Positions 24,855 through 34,282 are shown, counted from the stretch's first letter. The stretch: DNA of 64,000 nucleotides from Fen-1273 sp963837815 (GCA_963837815.1 CAWIOS010000012.1:744001-808000), one strand, 5' to 3'. Notes: a model not told the origin generated them from the sequence alone. A program made the numbers and translations.

Positions 24855-27800
24855 AGCGATTCCTCCGGACCGGCACCATGGATGAGCGTGTTGTGATCGG
24901 GCGCCAGGCCGAGCGCCGCATTCGTCTTCGCAAGGCCAGAAGCGCCGAACCTGTTGTCGGCAGCAAGCGCCACCGCATGCTCAAACATCACCTTGGCCTC
25001 CCTGTCGAGACCCGCAAGGTACAATACCTCACCCAGTCCAGCACAGGCGTGTGTCGAAGAGGGACGGATGCTGAGGGCACGTTCAAACGACGTCTTCGCC
25101 CGGTCGAGATCGCTTAGAGCGAGGTGGCTCATCCCCCTTATCGTCTCAAGTCCCGCGGTCGCTTCTTCGCGCGCCGACACCGGTATCGCGGCGATGATCG
25201 CCTCAATCCCCTCCAGGGCCCCGATGGCTTCGGCAAATTTCTTTTTCCCAAACAGGTCTCCCGCGACCGCCATGCGGGTGCCAAGCTCTCTGGAGGGAGC
25301 GGCAGATTCACGGGACTCACCGGGAGCCGGAGTGAACCTGGCGAGGCAGAATCCGGCCTTTTCGTTCACAGCTTTCAGGACCCTGAACCGGGGATCCGCC
25401 GAGAGCTGCCTGAAACTGTGGTAATGCTTGACATGATATATGTCGTCGAGCATGAGATAACACTCACCTCTCAGGCGACCGATCAGATAATTGAATTCGA
25501 CGTTCCCCATATGCCCACCGCTGTCAAGAAGGACGAATTCCGGCCCGAAGCCGAACACGCCGAGAACGCGTCCCAGAAGATCGTCGGCCACATCCGGGAA
25601 ATCCGTCTCACGGTAGTAGTTTTCAACCCTCTCGTTCAGAGGATGATCCACGTACAGCGAGACATTCGCCGTCTCCTGCACGGTCCTTTGCTCAATCTCC
25701 TCCCGCGTCGGGAGGAGAGCACGGGGGACGGAGAGACCGTTCAGGAGCGTCACATAACCGAGGATTCCCGCCTTTTCCAGATTACGCCTCGCAAGTGCGT
25801 GGAGTCCCGGATTTACCTCGATCGAGTAAAATCGGGAGTGGTCGAGGCCGCAATCCCTCAGCGCCGCTGCAATCACCGCAGTCGTCCCGGTTCCCAGAAA
25901 AGTCCCTGTCTCGATAATCTTCTTCGGCTTTGTCTCCGCAAACAGTTCCCGTATCGTCCGGGCGAAAGCAGAATCGGCATGGACGGCGGTTATGTCCTCC
26001 GGCTCGACACCGCGCGACGCGGGGGGAAGCGGGTTGACGGAAGTTTCCCGGCTCTCCCCCGTGAGCGCGGCAAGCCCGCGCTGTGCCTGGACGTTTGAGG
26101 GGTCGTTCTTCAGTCCCCAGTCATACATGATCCTCGCCTGGGCGGGGAGGCCTGCCTGGCGGAACACCTCTCCGAGCCCCGTGCATGCGCGCGATGAGGA
26201 GTTGTCCGCCTGCAGAGCTTTGCTGAAAGCTTCCTTCGCCCCCTGCACATCTCCGAGGCCGAGGTAGCAGAACCCGAGAAAATTCTTCAGACCGCAGACG
26301 ATCTCCGGATCGTTTCCCGCGGCAGCAACGCATTTCTCGGCGAGGAGGGCGGACGCAATCGCACGGGCGACATCCCCTCCCTTTATGAACCGGTCAGCGT
26401 CCTGCATGTGCGCCACCACGGATTCCCCCGCGCCGGGTTCGGGAATGCGGATCTGCGGCGCGAGGCTCACGTCCTTCCCCGCGAATTGTCGAAGAAGGCT
26501 TTCCAGCTCATCCCATTCCCGTTTCTGCGGAAAACGAGAGGCTGTTTCACGACCGGAGTTCACGATGCTTTCACGGAGTTTCTCCCCATGCATGAGACGG
26601 CGGGCCGCATCGGCCAGACTTTCCGGGGACCGGGGAGGGACGAGGAGCGCGTTCATGCCGTCACGGCAGTATTCGAGAGCACCTGCCGTGGAGGTGCACA
26701 CGACCGCAACGCCGGCCGCCATCGCTTCAAGCGGGGGGCGCGGGCAGGAATCATAATGAGACGCGTATATGAGTATGTCTGCGGTGCCGTACAGCGTCCG
26801 TTTCGCCTCCTGAGAGGGGGCATGGTGGAACTCGCAGGGGTACCCGCGAAACAGGTACGGTGGAGTGTTCGATATCCTTACAACAGTGAACTTCTCGCCC
26901 CCCTCCCCCAGGAGCTCAAGAGCCCTCCTGGCGTCTGCCATCCCCTTGAACGCGAGGGGCTCGATTTCGCTCCCTGTTTCGTCCGGTCCTACAATGAGAA
27001 TGCGGGGGATACCCCCGGGAGGAGTCTTCCGAAGGGGTGTGAAGACGTCGAGGTCGACACAGACCGGAAGCACCGCGTCGGCCTTCCTGCCGTAGAGTTC
27101 CTCAACTCTCACTGCAAGGGCACGGGAGTTTGCGACGAATCGGACGTCCGGCATGAGATATGACATCCGCGACATTTCTTTCATCAGGAGATGGAGCTTC
27201 TTCACATCCGGCCGCTCCGAACTGCATGTATCGTCGAATACGAACTGGTCTCCCTGAGCAAAATAGATCTTCAAGGGAGCAGCGACGGAAGAAAGCTCCG
27301 CAGTGTTCGTGAAATACGTGCTTATGACCACGTCACACTGAGGGACCGACCGCCACATGGGATCTTTTCCGGGAACCTGTATGACCCGCGCACGGATATC
27401 GAACCACCCGGGGCGCGGCGAACGGGTGACAATAGATACCCGGTGACCCCGGTCAGCGAGCGCATTGGCCTGATGCAGGAGAGTCTGGTTTCCCCCCGTC
27501 ACACCAAGTATGCTCGTGATAAGGTACGTCACGGCAAGCCTGTCGTTTTCCGCGGGCCGCACGTCGTTCCCCGGCCGGTTGACAACGTGCGCCTCCCGCG
27601 GGGGATTGGTTTCAGTCATGGACATCATCTCCCTGTCGCTTGTCCGCTGCAATGTCTGGATTGTGCGCCGGATCCCTGGACGTGGAAATCTCTTCTCCCC
27701 CTCCTCCAGCTGCGCAATCGCCGCTTTGAAATCCCCGTACCCGCACAGGATTTCCGCCACCTTGCCGTGTGCGAGAGCCTCGGTCCGCCCGCGCTTCCCC

Positions 27801-29005
27801 TTTTGCCAGTTGAGCTCCGGAAAGAGCACTTCGAGGGTGTGATTCCGGAGGAGATTCCCGACGATGCGCGCTTCGTAGCGCAGATCCACCTTCTTCCCCG
27901 AGCCCGCCCCCAGGTTCCCGCCGTGCCAGCGCCATCTGTACAGTGTTGCATTGTTGTGCTTGAAGAGGGCTTTCCCGGCCAGACGGGACCACCATTCGTA
28001 GTCGTGGGCGCGGGGGAACTCCGGATCGTACGGGCCGAACCTTTCGTAGCAACTCTTCCGTGTGAGAGTCCCGCCATCCGGTATGACATTCGCACGCAGC
28101 ATTGCGGCGGGAAGCTCTCCGTTCCGGCCGAACCACTCTTCGTACCGGAGAATCCGCTGCGGCATCAGACCGGCGTCACAGAGCGTCATATCGGCGTACA
28201 CGACGTCCGCCGAGGGACACTGCGCAAGCACGCTGACGTGCGACGAGAGGCACTGCTTCTCGAGAACATCGTCGGAACCGAGCCACACGATGAATTCGCC
28301 CTTCGCTTCCGCGATCCCGCGGTTCCGCGCCGATGGAGCTCCGGCGTGCTCCTGGCGGACGTATCGGAGACGGGGAGAGGCCATCCGCTTCACGAGTTGC
28401 TCCGTTCCGTCAGTCGACCCGTCATCGATCACAATCACTTCGAAATTGTCGTACGCCTGATCGAGCGCGCTCCCGATCGCCTCGCCGAGATACCGTGCGC
28501 CGTTGTACGTGAAAAGTACAATGCTGACGAGCGGACGGCCGGGAGCGACCACCCGGAGGTTATCCTTTTCCACGGGCGGGTCCGTTCCCCCCGGGCTTTC
28601 CAGGAGCCGGTATATGCTCTCGACGAGCTCAGCCGGTGAAGCAAATGTCGTCACGCCGCTGCCGAACCGCTCCGCCATCATTGGGTGACTCTCGGCGAGG
28701 AGTATCGCCCCACGTCCGGCGGCGCGCAGGGCCTCAGTGATTGACAGCTCGCCCCCCGGAAGAAGAAAAAGGACGACGATGTCGCCGGGGGACGGTTCCC
28801 TGAGTGGCGCGGAGGAGTTGTACATCGCGACACCCGCGGGGAGATCATCGGGGCGCGAACTTGAGACGGCAAATTCCGCGGTGAATTCTCTCCCCCAGCG
28901 GTATCCCCACCCGAGTGTCGCTCTGGCGACCGACCGGAGGCATTCCTGCTGCGCCCCGGCAAGGCGATCCCAATCGGCGGAGACAAGGACGGACGGGCCT
29001 CTCAT
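24851..29005 (-). CDS. Giant fusion: GT2 - GT1 - TPR - methyltransferase-like - TPR
   Basis: A 1384-residue multidomain protein. An N-terminal region of about 150 residues is unrecognised. About 155-370 is a family 2 transferase (PLVSIVLFTYNGARYL, FEVIVIDDGSTDGT, VWLGSDD). About 475-810 is a family 1 transferase (ITSILGVTGGNQTLLHQANAL; DILIYASHYDSCPRPPLEAM). TPRs follow (FLGFCYLGLGDVQGAKEAF), then at about 970-1190 a SAM-methyltransferase-like fold (KKIIETGTFLGTGTTAVI, FYSIEVNP, FVLLDSGGHMGNVEF), and TPRs to the end. ATG 29005 overlaps the amidotransferase stop (ATGA), and its own stop overlaps the next gene (TTGA). One chain thus joins two sugar transfers and possibly glycan methylation. Substrate unknown; flagellin is inferred from position. 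Confidence 0.82.
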   Translation of the reverse strand: MRGPSVLVSADWDRLAGAQQECLRSVARATLGWGYRWGREFTAEFAVSSSRPDDLPAGVAMYNSSAPLREPSPGDIVVLFLLPGGELSITEALRAAGRGAILLAESHPMMAERFGSGVTTFASPAELVESIYRLLESPGGTDPPVEKDNLRVVAPGRPLVSIVLFTYNGARYLGEAIGSALDQAYDNFEVIVIDDGSTDGTEQLVKRMASPRLRYVRQEHAGAPSARNRGIAEAKGEFIVWLGSDDVLEKQCLSSHVSVLAQCPSADVVYADMTLCDAGLMPQRILRYEEWFGRNGELPAAMLRANVIPDGGTLTRKSCYERFGPYDPEFPRAHDYEWWSRLAGKALFKHNNATLYRWRWHGGNLGAGSGKKVDLRYEARIVGNLLRNHTLEVLFPELNWQKGKRGRTEALAHGKVAEILCGYGDFKAAIAQLEEGEKRFPRPGIRRTIQTLQRTSDREMMSMTETNPPREAHVVNRPGNDVRPAENDRLAVTYLITSILGVTGGNQTLLHQANALADRGHRVSIVTRSPRPGWFDIRARVIQVPGKDPMWRSVPQCDVVISTYFTNTAELSSVAAPLKIYFAQGDQFVFDDTCSSERPDVKKLHLLMKEMSRMSYLMPDVRFVANSRALAVRVEELYGRKADAVLPVCVDLDVFTPLRKTPPGGIPRILIVGPDETGSEIEPLAFKGMADARRALELLGEGGEKFTVVRISNTPPYLFRGYPCEFHHAPSQEAKRTLYGTADILIYASHYDSCPRPPLEAMAAGVAVVCTSTAGALEYCRDGMNALLVPPRSPESLADAARRLMHGEKLRESIVNSGRETASRFPQKREWDELESLLRQFAGKDVSLAPQIRIPEPGAGESVVAHMQDADRFIKGGDVARAIASALLAEKCVAAAGNDPEIVCGLKNFLGFCYLGLGDVQGAKEAFSKALQADNSSSRACTGLGEVFRQAGLPAQARIMYDWGLKNDPSNVQAQRGLAALTGESRETSVNPLPPASRGVEPEDITAVHADSAFARTIRELFAETKPKKIIETGTFLGTGTTAVIAAALRDCGLDHSRFYSIEVNPGLHALARRNLEKAGILGYVTLLNGLSVPRALLPTREEIEQRTVQETANVSLYVDHPLNERVENYYRETDFPDVADDLLGRVLGVFGFGPEFVLLDSGGHMGNVEFNYLIGRLRGECYLMLDDIYHVKHYHSFRQLSADPRFRVLKAVNEKAGFCLARFTPAPGESRESAAPSRELGTRMAVAGDLFGKKKFAEAIGALEGIEAIIAAIPVSAREEATAGLETIRGMSHLALSDLDRAKTSFERALSIRPSSTHACAGLGEVLYLAGLDREAKVMFEHAVALAADNRFGASGLAKTNAALGLAPDHNTLIHGAGPEESL

Positions 29006-30699
29006 GTGAGATCCACGCGCTTGCGTTCCACGAAGAGGGAGTGCCAGAGAACGAGGTTCACCATTATCGAAAGCTGCACGACCTCCCCCCAGTCCCTGTA
29101 CCGCCACGGCCCCGCACCGATTCTCGCGCTGTAGAGGGCGGCCATCTCCTTCCCGTTCCAGTACGGGTTGTCGAGCCAGAACGGATGGCGGATGAGCCTT
29201 CCGACGACGGCCGACATCGGCCCGTTGAACCACTCGATGAGGGGGGCATTGAACCCGATCTTCGAACGCCTGGTTCGGATTTCATCGGGGAGAATCCCCC
29301 GGAGCGCGTCCCTCAGGACACGCTTCGTGTACCCTCCGCCGATCTTCGATGCGGCAGGCAGCGCGAGCGAGAAGGTGACAAGCCTCCAGTCAAGCATCGG
29401 CATGCGCACCTCCACCCCGTGCGCCATCGAACACCTGTCATAGTTCCTGAGTATGGAAGGGAGCATCGTCCTGTGGACGTCTTCATAAAGCCGCCTGTTG
29501 ACATTCCGGAGAGGAACGTCGAGATATCCCGCGTACCCCCCCAGAAGCTCGTCGGCGCCGTGCCCGTCGATGGAGACAAGGATGCTTTCCCTTCTCATTT
29601 CCCTGTATATCGCCCAGACGGGAGAGGCGAGAACACCGTGCACGTATTCGACGGCCCAGACCGCATCCTGGAGCGTGCTGACCGCCTCGTCGGGATCAAA
29701 GGCCCTGTAGCGGGCATCGGCGCCCGACTCCCGGGCGGCGATCTCCGCGAAATGCTTCTCGTCGAGGCCGCTCCCCGGGAAGAGCGCAACGAACGCCTTC
29801 TGCCAGTCGGACGGGCAGCGCCGGAGATCCGTCCCCCCGTCCGCGTGAAGCCGCGCCATCGCACACGCGACCGCGCTCGAGTCGACACCGCCGCTGAGCG
29901 ATGTCCCCACGGGAACGTCGCTTCGCATCCTGAGGCGGACGGCGTCGAGGAAAAGCCCGCGGAACTGTTCCACCTGGTCCTCGTAGCGGCCGGGAACGGA
30001 GGGGAGATGATCGCGCGACTCCCACCACCTGACTGGCACGGCGCGCCCGTCCGCCCGCACAGTCATGCAGTGCCCCGCAGGGAGGGAGCGGATTCCGGCA
30101 ATCATCGTCTCGTCGGTCGAACCTTCCCACGGCTCGGACGATTTCATGATCCCGTGAACGAGAGGCTCGTTCATTGCGACCGTAAACCCGTTCAGCCTGA
30201 TGAATGCTTTCAGCTCGGAAGCAAATGCAAGGCGGCCGTTCTGTGTGTAATAGAGGGGCTTGACACCGAACCGGTCCCGCGCGAGAAACAGCTCCCCGCG
30301 CGCAGAGTCCCAGAGCGCGAACGCCCACATGCCGTTGAATTTCCCGAGACACTCCTTCCCCCACTCGGCGAAGGACGCCAGGACGACCTCCGTATCGGTC
30401 TGCGTCCGGAACCGGTGCCCCAGATCCTCCAGGTCGGCCCGGATCTCGAGGAAATTGTACACTTCGCCGTTGAACGTGATCCTGTAGAGGTTCCCCGCGG
30501 GGGAGACGTATTCCATCGGGTTCCTCCCGGCATCGGACAGGTCGAGTATCGCCAGACGGCGGTGGCCCAGACCGACGGTTCCGTCGATGTGCACGTCCCC
30601 TCCGTCCGGCCCGCGATGGGAGAGCGCGTCCGTGAAACGGACGAGCTCATCCCGGTCGATCACGCCCCGCCGGTCAACGATCCCCGCAATGCCGCACAT
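29002..30699 (-). CDS. AsnB-type glutamine amidotransferase (second copy)
   Basis: A 565-residue class II amidotransferase. The catalytic Cys is residue 2 (MCGIAGIVD) once the formyl-Met is removed, so the ATG at 30699 (AAGGGA 5 nt upstream) is the true start. The glutaminase shows SHRGPDGGD and FNGEVYNF; the synthetase has the ATP-pyrophosphatase loop SLSGGVDSSAVA and DGHGADELLGGY. In sugar gene clusters such enzymes (WbpS, WbmI) amidate uronic acids rather than aspartate. A homologue with similar architecture lies just upstream at 30783-32660. Its stop overlaps the giant fusion gene. Whether the acceptor is aspartate or a sugar acid cannot be read from the sequence. Confidence 0.88.
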   Translation of the reverse strand: MCGIAGIVDRRGVIDRDELVRFTDALSHRGPDGGDVHIDGTVGLGHRRLAILDLSDAGRNPMEYVSPAGNLYRITFNGEVYNFLEIRADLEDLGHRFRTQTDTEVVLASFAEWGKECLGKFNGMWAFALWDSARGELFLARDRFGVKPLYYTQNGRLAFASELKAFIRLNGFTVAMNEPLVHGIMKSSEPWEGSTDETMIAGIRSLPAGHCMTVRADGRAVPVRWWESRDHLPSVPGRYEDQVEQFRGLFLDAVRLRMRSDVPVGTSLSGGVDSSAVACAMARLHADGGTDLRRCPSDWQKAFVALFPGSGLDEKHFAEIAARESGADARYRAFDPDEAVSTLQDAVWAVEYVHGVLASPVWAIYREMRRESILVSIDGHGADELLGGYAGYLDVPLRNVNRRLYEDVHRTMLPSILRNYDRCSMAHGVEVRMPMLDWRLVTFSLALPAASKIGGGYTKRVLRDALRGILPDEIRTRRSKIGFNAPLIEWFNGPMSAVVGRLIRHPFWLDNPYWNGKEMAALYSARIGAGPWRYRDWGEVVQLSIMVNLVLWHSLFVERKRVDLT

Positions 30700-30724
30700 C
30701 CGCGTCCCTTTCCGTATCCCCTTC

Positions 30725-30763
30725 ATTGTTCATTGAACAATGCCGCCCCGCCCCGGGGGCGGC
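30725..30763. promoter_or_regulatory. Two adjacent palindromes between the amidotransferase genes
   Basis: ATTGTTCA-T-TGAACAAT (30725-30741) is a perfect 8-bp inverted repeat. It abuts GCCGCCCC-GCCCCG-GGGGCGGC (30742-30763), a perfect 8-bp GC stem. They fill half of the 83-bp gap in an otherwise tightly packed operon. On the minus strand the GC stem is followed by ATTGTT, so attenuation or mRNA processing is possible. Confidence 0.55.
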
Positions 30764-30782
30764 ATGTCGGCGTTCGGCCCCG

Positions 30783-32660
30783 TCATGGCAGAAACGTCCT
30801 CAGCCACCATTCAAAGCTCAGCAGGGACCAGATCAGGAGCCGCCTGTTCTGCTTCCCCTCCAGGTGCTCGTCCACGAGGGCGCAGACGGCATCCCTGTCG
30901 AGATACTCGAAGAGCCGGGTCCGGGGGCTCATGATCTCCCGGCGGACGTAGTCCATGCTCTCCCCTTTGAACCAGCTTGCGTCGGGGGCGGAGAACCCCT
31001 GCTTCTCCGCCGCCGCGACTTCCGGGGGGATGTAACGGGACATTACCTTCCGCAAGAGCACCTTCCCGTCGGACGTCCTCTGGAAGTATCTCGAGCGCTT
31101 TGCGCCCGGCTCGTTTTCGTTCAGCCGCACGACCTCTCCCAGGTTTGCAAGCTTCAGGCGGACCGGGAGCTTCATCGCGAATTCAACGAGATCGTTGTCA
31201 AGAAAGGGGACGCGCGTCTCCACCCCGTGCGCCATGCTCAGCTTGTCTTCCACCGTGAGCAGGCCGTGGAGAAACGTCTTTGCCTCGAAATAGAGCGAGT
31301 GATTTATGTAGTCCTCGGGGCGCGTCAGCGTCGGCGCATAGCTGTCGAACACGTCGCGGAAAATGTCGCGCGTCCACACGCCGTCGACGTCTGCTCTGAT
31401 CGGGGCGAACACCTGCCGGACGACCCTGTTCGGAATCAGCCGCTGCCAGTAGAGGTAGTATTTGTCCACGTATTCTTCGAACCCCGCATTGACGACGGCG
31501 CGGTAGTAGCGCCAGGGATATCCGCCGAACAGTTCATCCCCCCCCTCGCCCGAGAGGACAACCTTCACGAATTTTCCGGCGAGCTGGGAGGCGTAGAAGT
31601 TGGGATAGCTCTGGCCGACCCTGGGCTCCTCGATGTGGAGCGCGACCCGCGGGAACACGCGCTCCATGTCGCCGGCCTTCAGAACCATCTCGTAGTGCTC
31701 GGTCTTGAAGCGGTACGACATGATCTCGGCCTTGGACCGCTCGTCGAAGGCAAGCTCCATCCCGGACGCCGAATGAAGATCGAACCCGCACGTGAAGCTC
31801 TTCAGGTACGGAAGATGGGTCGCGGCGATGGCGGTCAGCGTCCCGGAGTCCATTCCCCCGCTCAGGTACGCGCCGACGTCCACGTCGCTCACGAGCTGTC
31901 GGCTCACGGCCTGCTTCATGAGCCTGTCGAGCTCCCCGGCATACTCATCGTCGCCCGAGGGGGAGTCGGGCTCTTCAAACCTGTAGTCCCAGTACCGCCG
32001 GGGGAGGGGCTCCGCCGCGGCCCCCAGGGGAATGCGCAGGAACGTCCCCGCCGGAAGAAGATGGACACCGGCAAAGAGCGTCCTGTCACTGAAGAAATTC
32101 TGAAACGTGAAATACTCGAGCAGCGCGGGCCTGTCGAGCGCAACGCGGAATGCCGGGTGGGGAATGAGCGCCTTGACTTCAGACCCGAACAGGAGCGTAT
32201 TCCCGCAGAGGGCATAGTACAGAGGCTTGACGCCGTACCGGTCGCGCGCAAGAAAGAGCTCCTGGCGCGTCCGGTCCCATATCGCGAACGCGAACATGCC
32301 GTTGAACCTCTCCAGGGCTTTTTCCCCCCACCGTGCGTACGCGTGGAGGACGACCTCGGTGTCGGTCCTCGAGTGGAACCGGGCACCCAGGGACTCGAGC
32401 TCCAGCCGGAGTTCCTGGAAGTTATACACCTCGCCGTTGTAGCTTATGATGAACTGGCGGTCCGGCGTCATCATCGGCTGGTGGCCGGCGGGAGAGAGAT
32501 CGATGATCGACAGCCGGCGGTGCCCGAGCCCGACGAAACTGTCCGTGTAAAATCCCTCGCCGTCCGGCCCGCGGTGCGCGATGGCGTCGGTCATCCGCCG
32601 GAGAACGACAGGGGACACCGGCTCACCGTTCAGATTGACAATGCCCGCAATTCCGCACAT
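30783..32660 (-). CDS. asnB: AsnB-type glutamine amidotransferase (first copy)
   Basis: A 625-residue class II amidotransferase/asparagine-synthase homologue. Cys2 nucleophile in MCGIAGIVN; AHRGPDGEGF and YNGEVYNFQEL in the glutaminase; pyrophosphatase loop YLSGGMDSGTLTA and SGEGGDELFGGYPW in the synthetase. The second half is closest in pattern to the AsnB-like proteins of polysaccharide and exosortase clusters. It follows the WbpD gene by 16 nt. Two non-identical copies side by side argue against a simple asparagine housekeeping role. Together with the WbpB/WbpD genes they suggest making an amidated diacetamido-uronic acid. Confidence 0.88.
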   Translation of the reverse strand: MCGIAGIVNLNGEPVSPVVLRRMTDAIAHRGPDGEGFYTDSFVGLGHRRLSIIDLSPAGHQPMMTPDRQFIISYNGEVYNFQELRLELESLGARFHSRTDTEVVLHAYARWGEKALERFNGMFAFAIWDRTRQELFLARDRYGVKPLYYALCGNTLLFGSEVKALIPHPAFRVALDRPALLEYFTFQNFFSDRTLFAGVHLLPAGTFLRIPLGAAAEPLPRRYWDYRFEEPDSPSGDDEYAGELDRLMKQAVSRQLVSDVDVGAYLSGGMDSGTLTAIAATHLPYLKSFTCGFDLHSASGMELAFDERSKAEIMSYRFKTEHYEMVLKAGDMERVFPRVALHIEEPRVGQSYPNFYASQLAGKFVKVVLSGEGGDELFGGYPWRYYRAVVNAGFEEYVDKYYLYWQRLIPNRVVRQVFAPIRADVDGVWTRDIFRDVFDSYAPTLTRPEDYINHSLYFEAKTFLHGLLTVEDKLSMAHGVETRVPFLDNDLVEFAMKLPVRLKLANLGEVVRLNENEPGAKRSRYFQRTSDGKVLLRKVMSRYIPPEVAAAEKQGFSAPDASWFKGESMDYVRREIMSPRTRLFEYLDRDAVCALVDEHLEGKQNRRLLIWSLLSFEWWLRTFLP

Positions 32661-32676
32661 GGAGGTCCGTATCTTT

Positions 32677-33255
32677 TCAGTCGATTTCGCTGACGGCGCC
32701 GTTCCGCAGCCTGTACTTCTTCCCGCATTTCCCGCACGCGGCGGTCCCGTCGGGCCCGAACACGAGCTTCATCCCCGCTTCGCTCACCCAGCCGACGATC
32801 CTGGAGGGAACGCCGACGACGAGGGCGAAATCGGGGACGTCGCGAGTCACAACGGAACCCGCCCCCACGAACGCATGCCGTCCGATCGTATTCCCGCATA
32901 CGATCGTCGCGTTGGCGCCCAGCGAGGCCCCCTCCTTCACGAGCGTCGCGCGGTAGAAGCGGGATCCCGACTGGGGGTATTTGCACCTGGGGTCGATGAC
33001 GTTCGTGAAGACCACGGAGGGACCGCAGAAGACGTAATCTTCCAGCGTGACCCCTTCATACACGGAGACGTTGTTCTGGATTTTGACGGAGTCGCCGACC
33101 GTCACGTTGCTGCCGATGTTGACGTTCTGCCCGAGGATGCAGTTCCTGCCGATGTTCGCCCCGGACTGCACGTGCGAGAAATGCCAGATCTTCGTTCCGT
33201 CGCCGATCTCGCAGGGCTCGTCGACGTACGCTGACTCATGCCTGAAGTAGCTCAT
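32677..33255 (-). CDS. wbpD: WbpD-like UDP-sugar N-acetyltransferase (hexapeptide fold)
   Basis: A 192-residue left-handed beta-helix acetyltransferase. WbpD/WlbB acetylates the 3-amino group of UDP-2-acetamido-3-amino-2,3-dideoxyglucuronate. It begins exactly like that family (YVDEPCEIGDGTKIWHFSHV) and carries the hexapeptide repeats (ILGQNVNIGSNVTVGDSVKI), VYEGVTLEDYVFCGPS, and GANATIVCGNTIG followed by ALVVGVPSRIVGWV. A CGKCGKKYRL ending is common in this group and could bind zinc. The start lies 20 nt inside the WbpB-like gene, so the two are coupled. The acetyl-CoA-dependent reaction is known for the family, not shown here. Confidence 0.9.
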   Translation of the reverse strand: MSYFRHESAYVDEPCEIGDGTKIWHFSHVQSGANIGRNCILGQNVNIGSNVTVGDSVKIQNNVSVYEGVTLEDYVFCGPSVVFTNVIDPRCKYPQSGSRFYRATLVKEGASLGANATIVCGNTIGRHAFVGAGSVVTRDVPDFALVVGVPSRIVGWVSEAGMKLVFGPDGTAACGKCGKKYRLRNGAVSEID

Positions 33256-34219
33256 ACCGGCGCAGCCTCCCGCAGGTTCTCCCGATAAGGGGATGAATAT
33301 GGTCCGTCTCGCCGCTCACGCGCGCGTTCCTGATATCGTACACGAGCTGGATGGAGGGGCGCGCATCGTCGATGCCGAACCCGCGGCCGGCGAGGATCTC
33401 AGCGTACACCTTCGTATGAAGGTCGGCGAACCCTTCGGTGAATTCGAGCTCCTTCCCGTCGATCGTAATGGACCGGTACGTCGTCTTTCCGCGCGTCGCG
33501 TCCGGGGGAGGCAGGTCGTTCAAGTCCGTCGACAGGAACCACCGGACGTTTGCCTTCTGCAGCTCGAGGAACCCGGACATCCGGTCGGGGTCCGCACTGT
33601 GCACGATGCTGTATCCCGCGCCGCCGAACAGCCAGAGGAGGAGGTCAAAGAGATGGATCCCGATATTCGTCGCGAGCCCCCCCGAGCGCTCGGCGTCCCC
33701 CTTCCACGAGTAGTGGTACCAGGGGCCCCGCCCGGTAACGTACGTCAGGCAGACCTCGCGCCTGCGCCCTGCAGGGGCGGCGTCGATGGACCGCTTCAGC
33801 TCCTGGATTGCCGGGTGGATGCGGAGCTGGAGGACCGTGCTCACTTTCCCGCCGGTCTCGCTCTCCATTTCCTGCAGCGCGTCGAGGTTCCACGGCTTCA
33901 AGACAAGGGGCTTCTCGCATATCGCGTGCGCGCCGGTGCGGAGTGCAAACCGTATGTGGGCGTCGTGAAGATGATTCGGCGTGCAGATCGACATGAAGTG
34001 AATCCGCCGCTCCTCCGGACCCCTGCGGAGCTTCTCCACATGCCTGTCGAAACGTTCGAACTCGGTGAAAAAGCTCGCATCAGGAAAGAACCGGTCGAGA
34101 ATCCCCACGGAATCATGGGGGTCCACCGCGGCTTCGAGCCTGTTCCCCGTATCCCGGATCGCCTGGAGGTGGCGCGGGGCAATGTAGCCGGCAACACCTG
34201 ACACGGCAAAATTCTTCAT
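33236..34219 (-). CDS. wbpB: WbpB/WlbA-like UDP-sugar 3-dehydrogenase
   Basis: A 327-residue Gfo/Idh/MocA oxidoreductase. WbpB/WlbA oxidises C3 of UDP-N-acetylglucosaminuronate with NAD and 2-oxoglutarate. The N-terminus is diagnostic (AVSGVAGYIAPRHLQAIRD, then DSVGILDRFFPDASFF) with FMSICTPNHLHDAHIRFAL, the catalytic lysine region AICEKPLVL, and GGLATNIGIHLFDLLLW. ATG 34219 is preferred to an in-frame ATG 18 nt upstream because it matches the family start. With WbpD it gives two steps of 2,3-diacetamido uronic acid synthesis; the partner aminotransferase (WbpE) and UDP-GlcNAc dehydrogenase (WbpA) are not in the window. A sigma-54-type site lies 49 nt upstream. Confidence 0.9.
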   Translation of the reverse strand: MKNFAVSGVAGYIAPRHLQAIRDTGNRLEAAVDPHDSVGILDRFFPDASFFTEFERFDRHVEKLRRGPEERRIHFMSICTPNHLHDAHIRFALRTGAHAICEKPLVLKPWNLDALQEMESETGGKVSTVLQLRIHPAIQELKRSIDAAPAGRRREVCLTYVTGRGPWYHYSWKGDAERSGGLATNIGIHLFDLLLWLFGGAGYSIVHSADPDRMSGFLELQKANVRWFLSTDLNDLPPPDATRGKTTYRSITIDGKELEFTEGFADLHTKVYAEILAGRGFGIDDARPSIQLVYDIRNARVSGETDHIHPLIGRTCGRLRRYELLQA

Positions 34220-34267
34220 GAGGAGCCTTTCGATCATAATGTGGAGGAGCCTCGTGAGTCATGAAGG

Positions 34268-34282
34268 GCAAACCTCATACCA
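34268..34282 (-). promoter_or_regulatory. Candidate sigma-54 promoter of the glycosylation operon
   Basis: TGGTATGAGGTTTGC on the minus strand, preceded by T, keeps GG(-24) and GC(-12) with correct spacing and differs from TGGCAC-N5-TTGC by C to T changes. It lies 49 nt before the wbpB-like ATG. Its sister site at 35421 shares TTGGTA-Y-G-N3-TTTGC. Confidence 0.5.
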
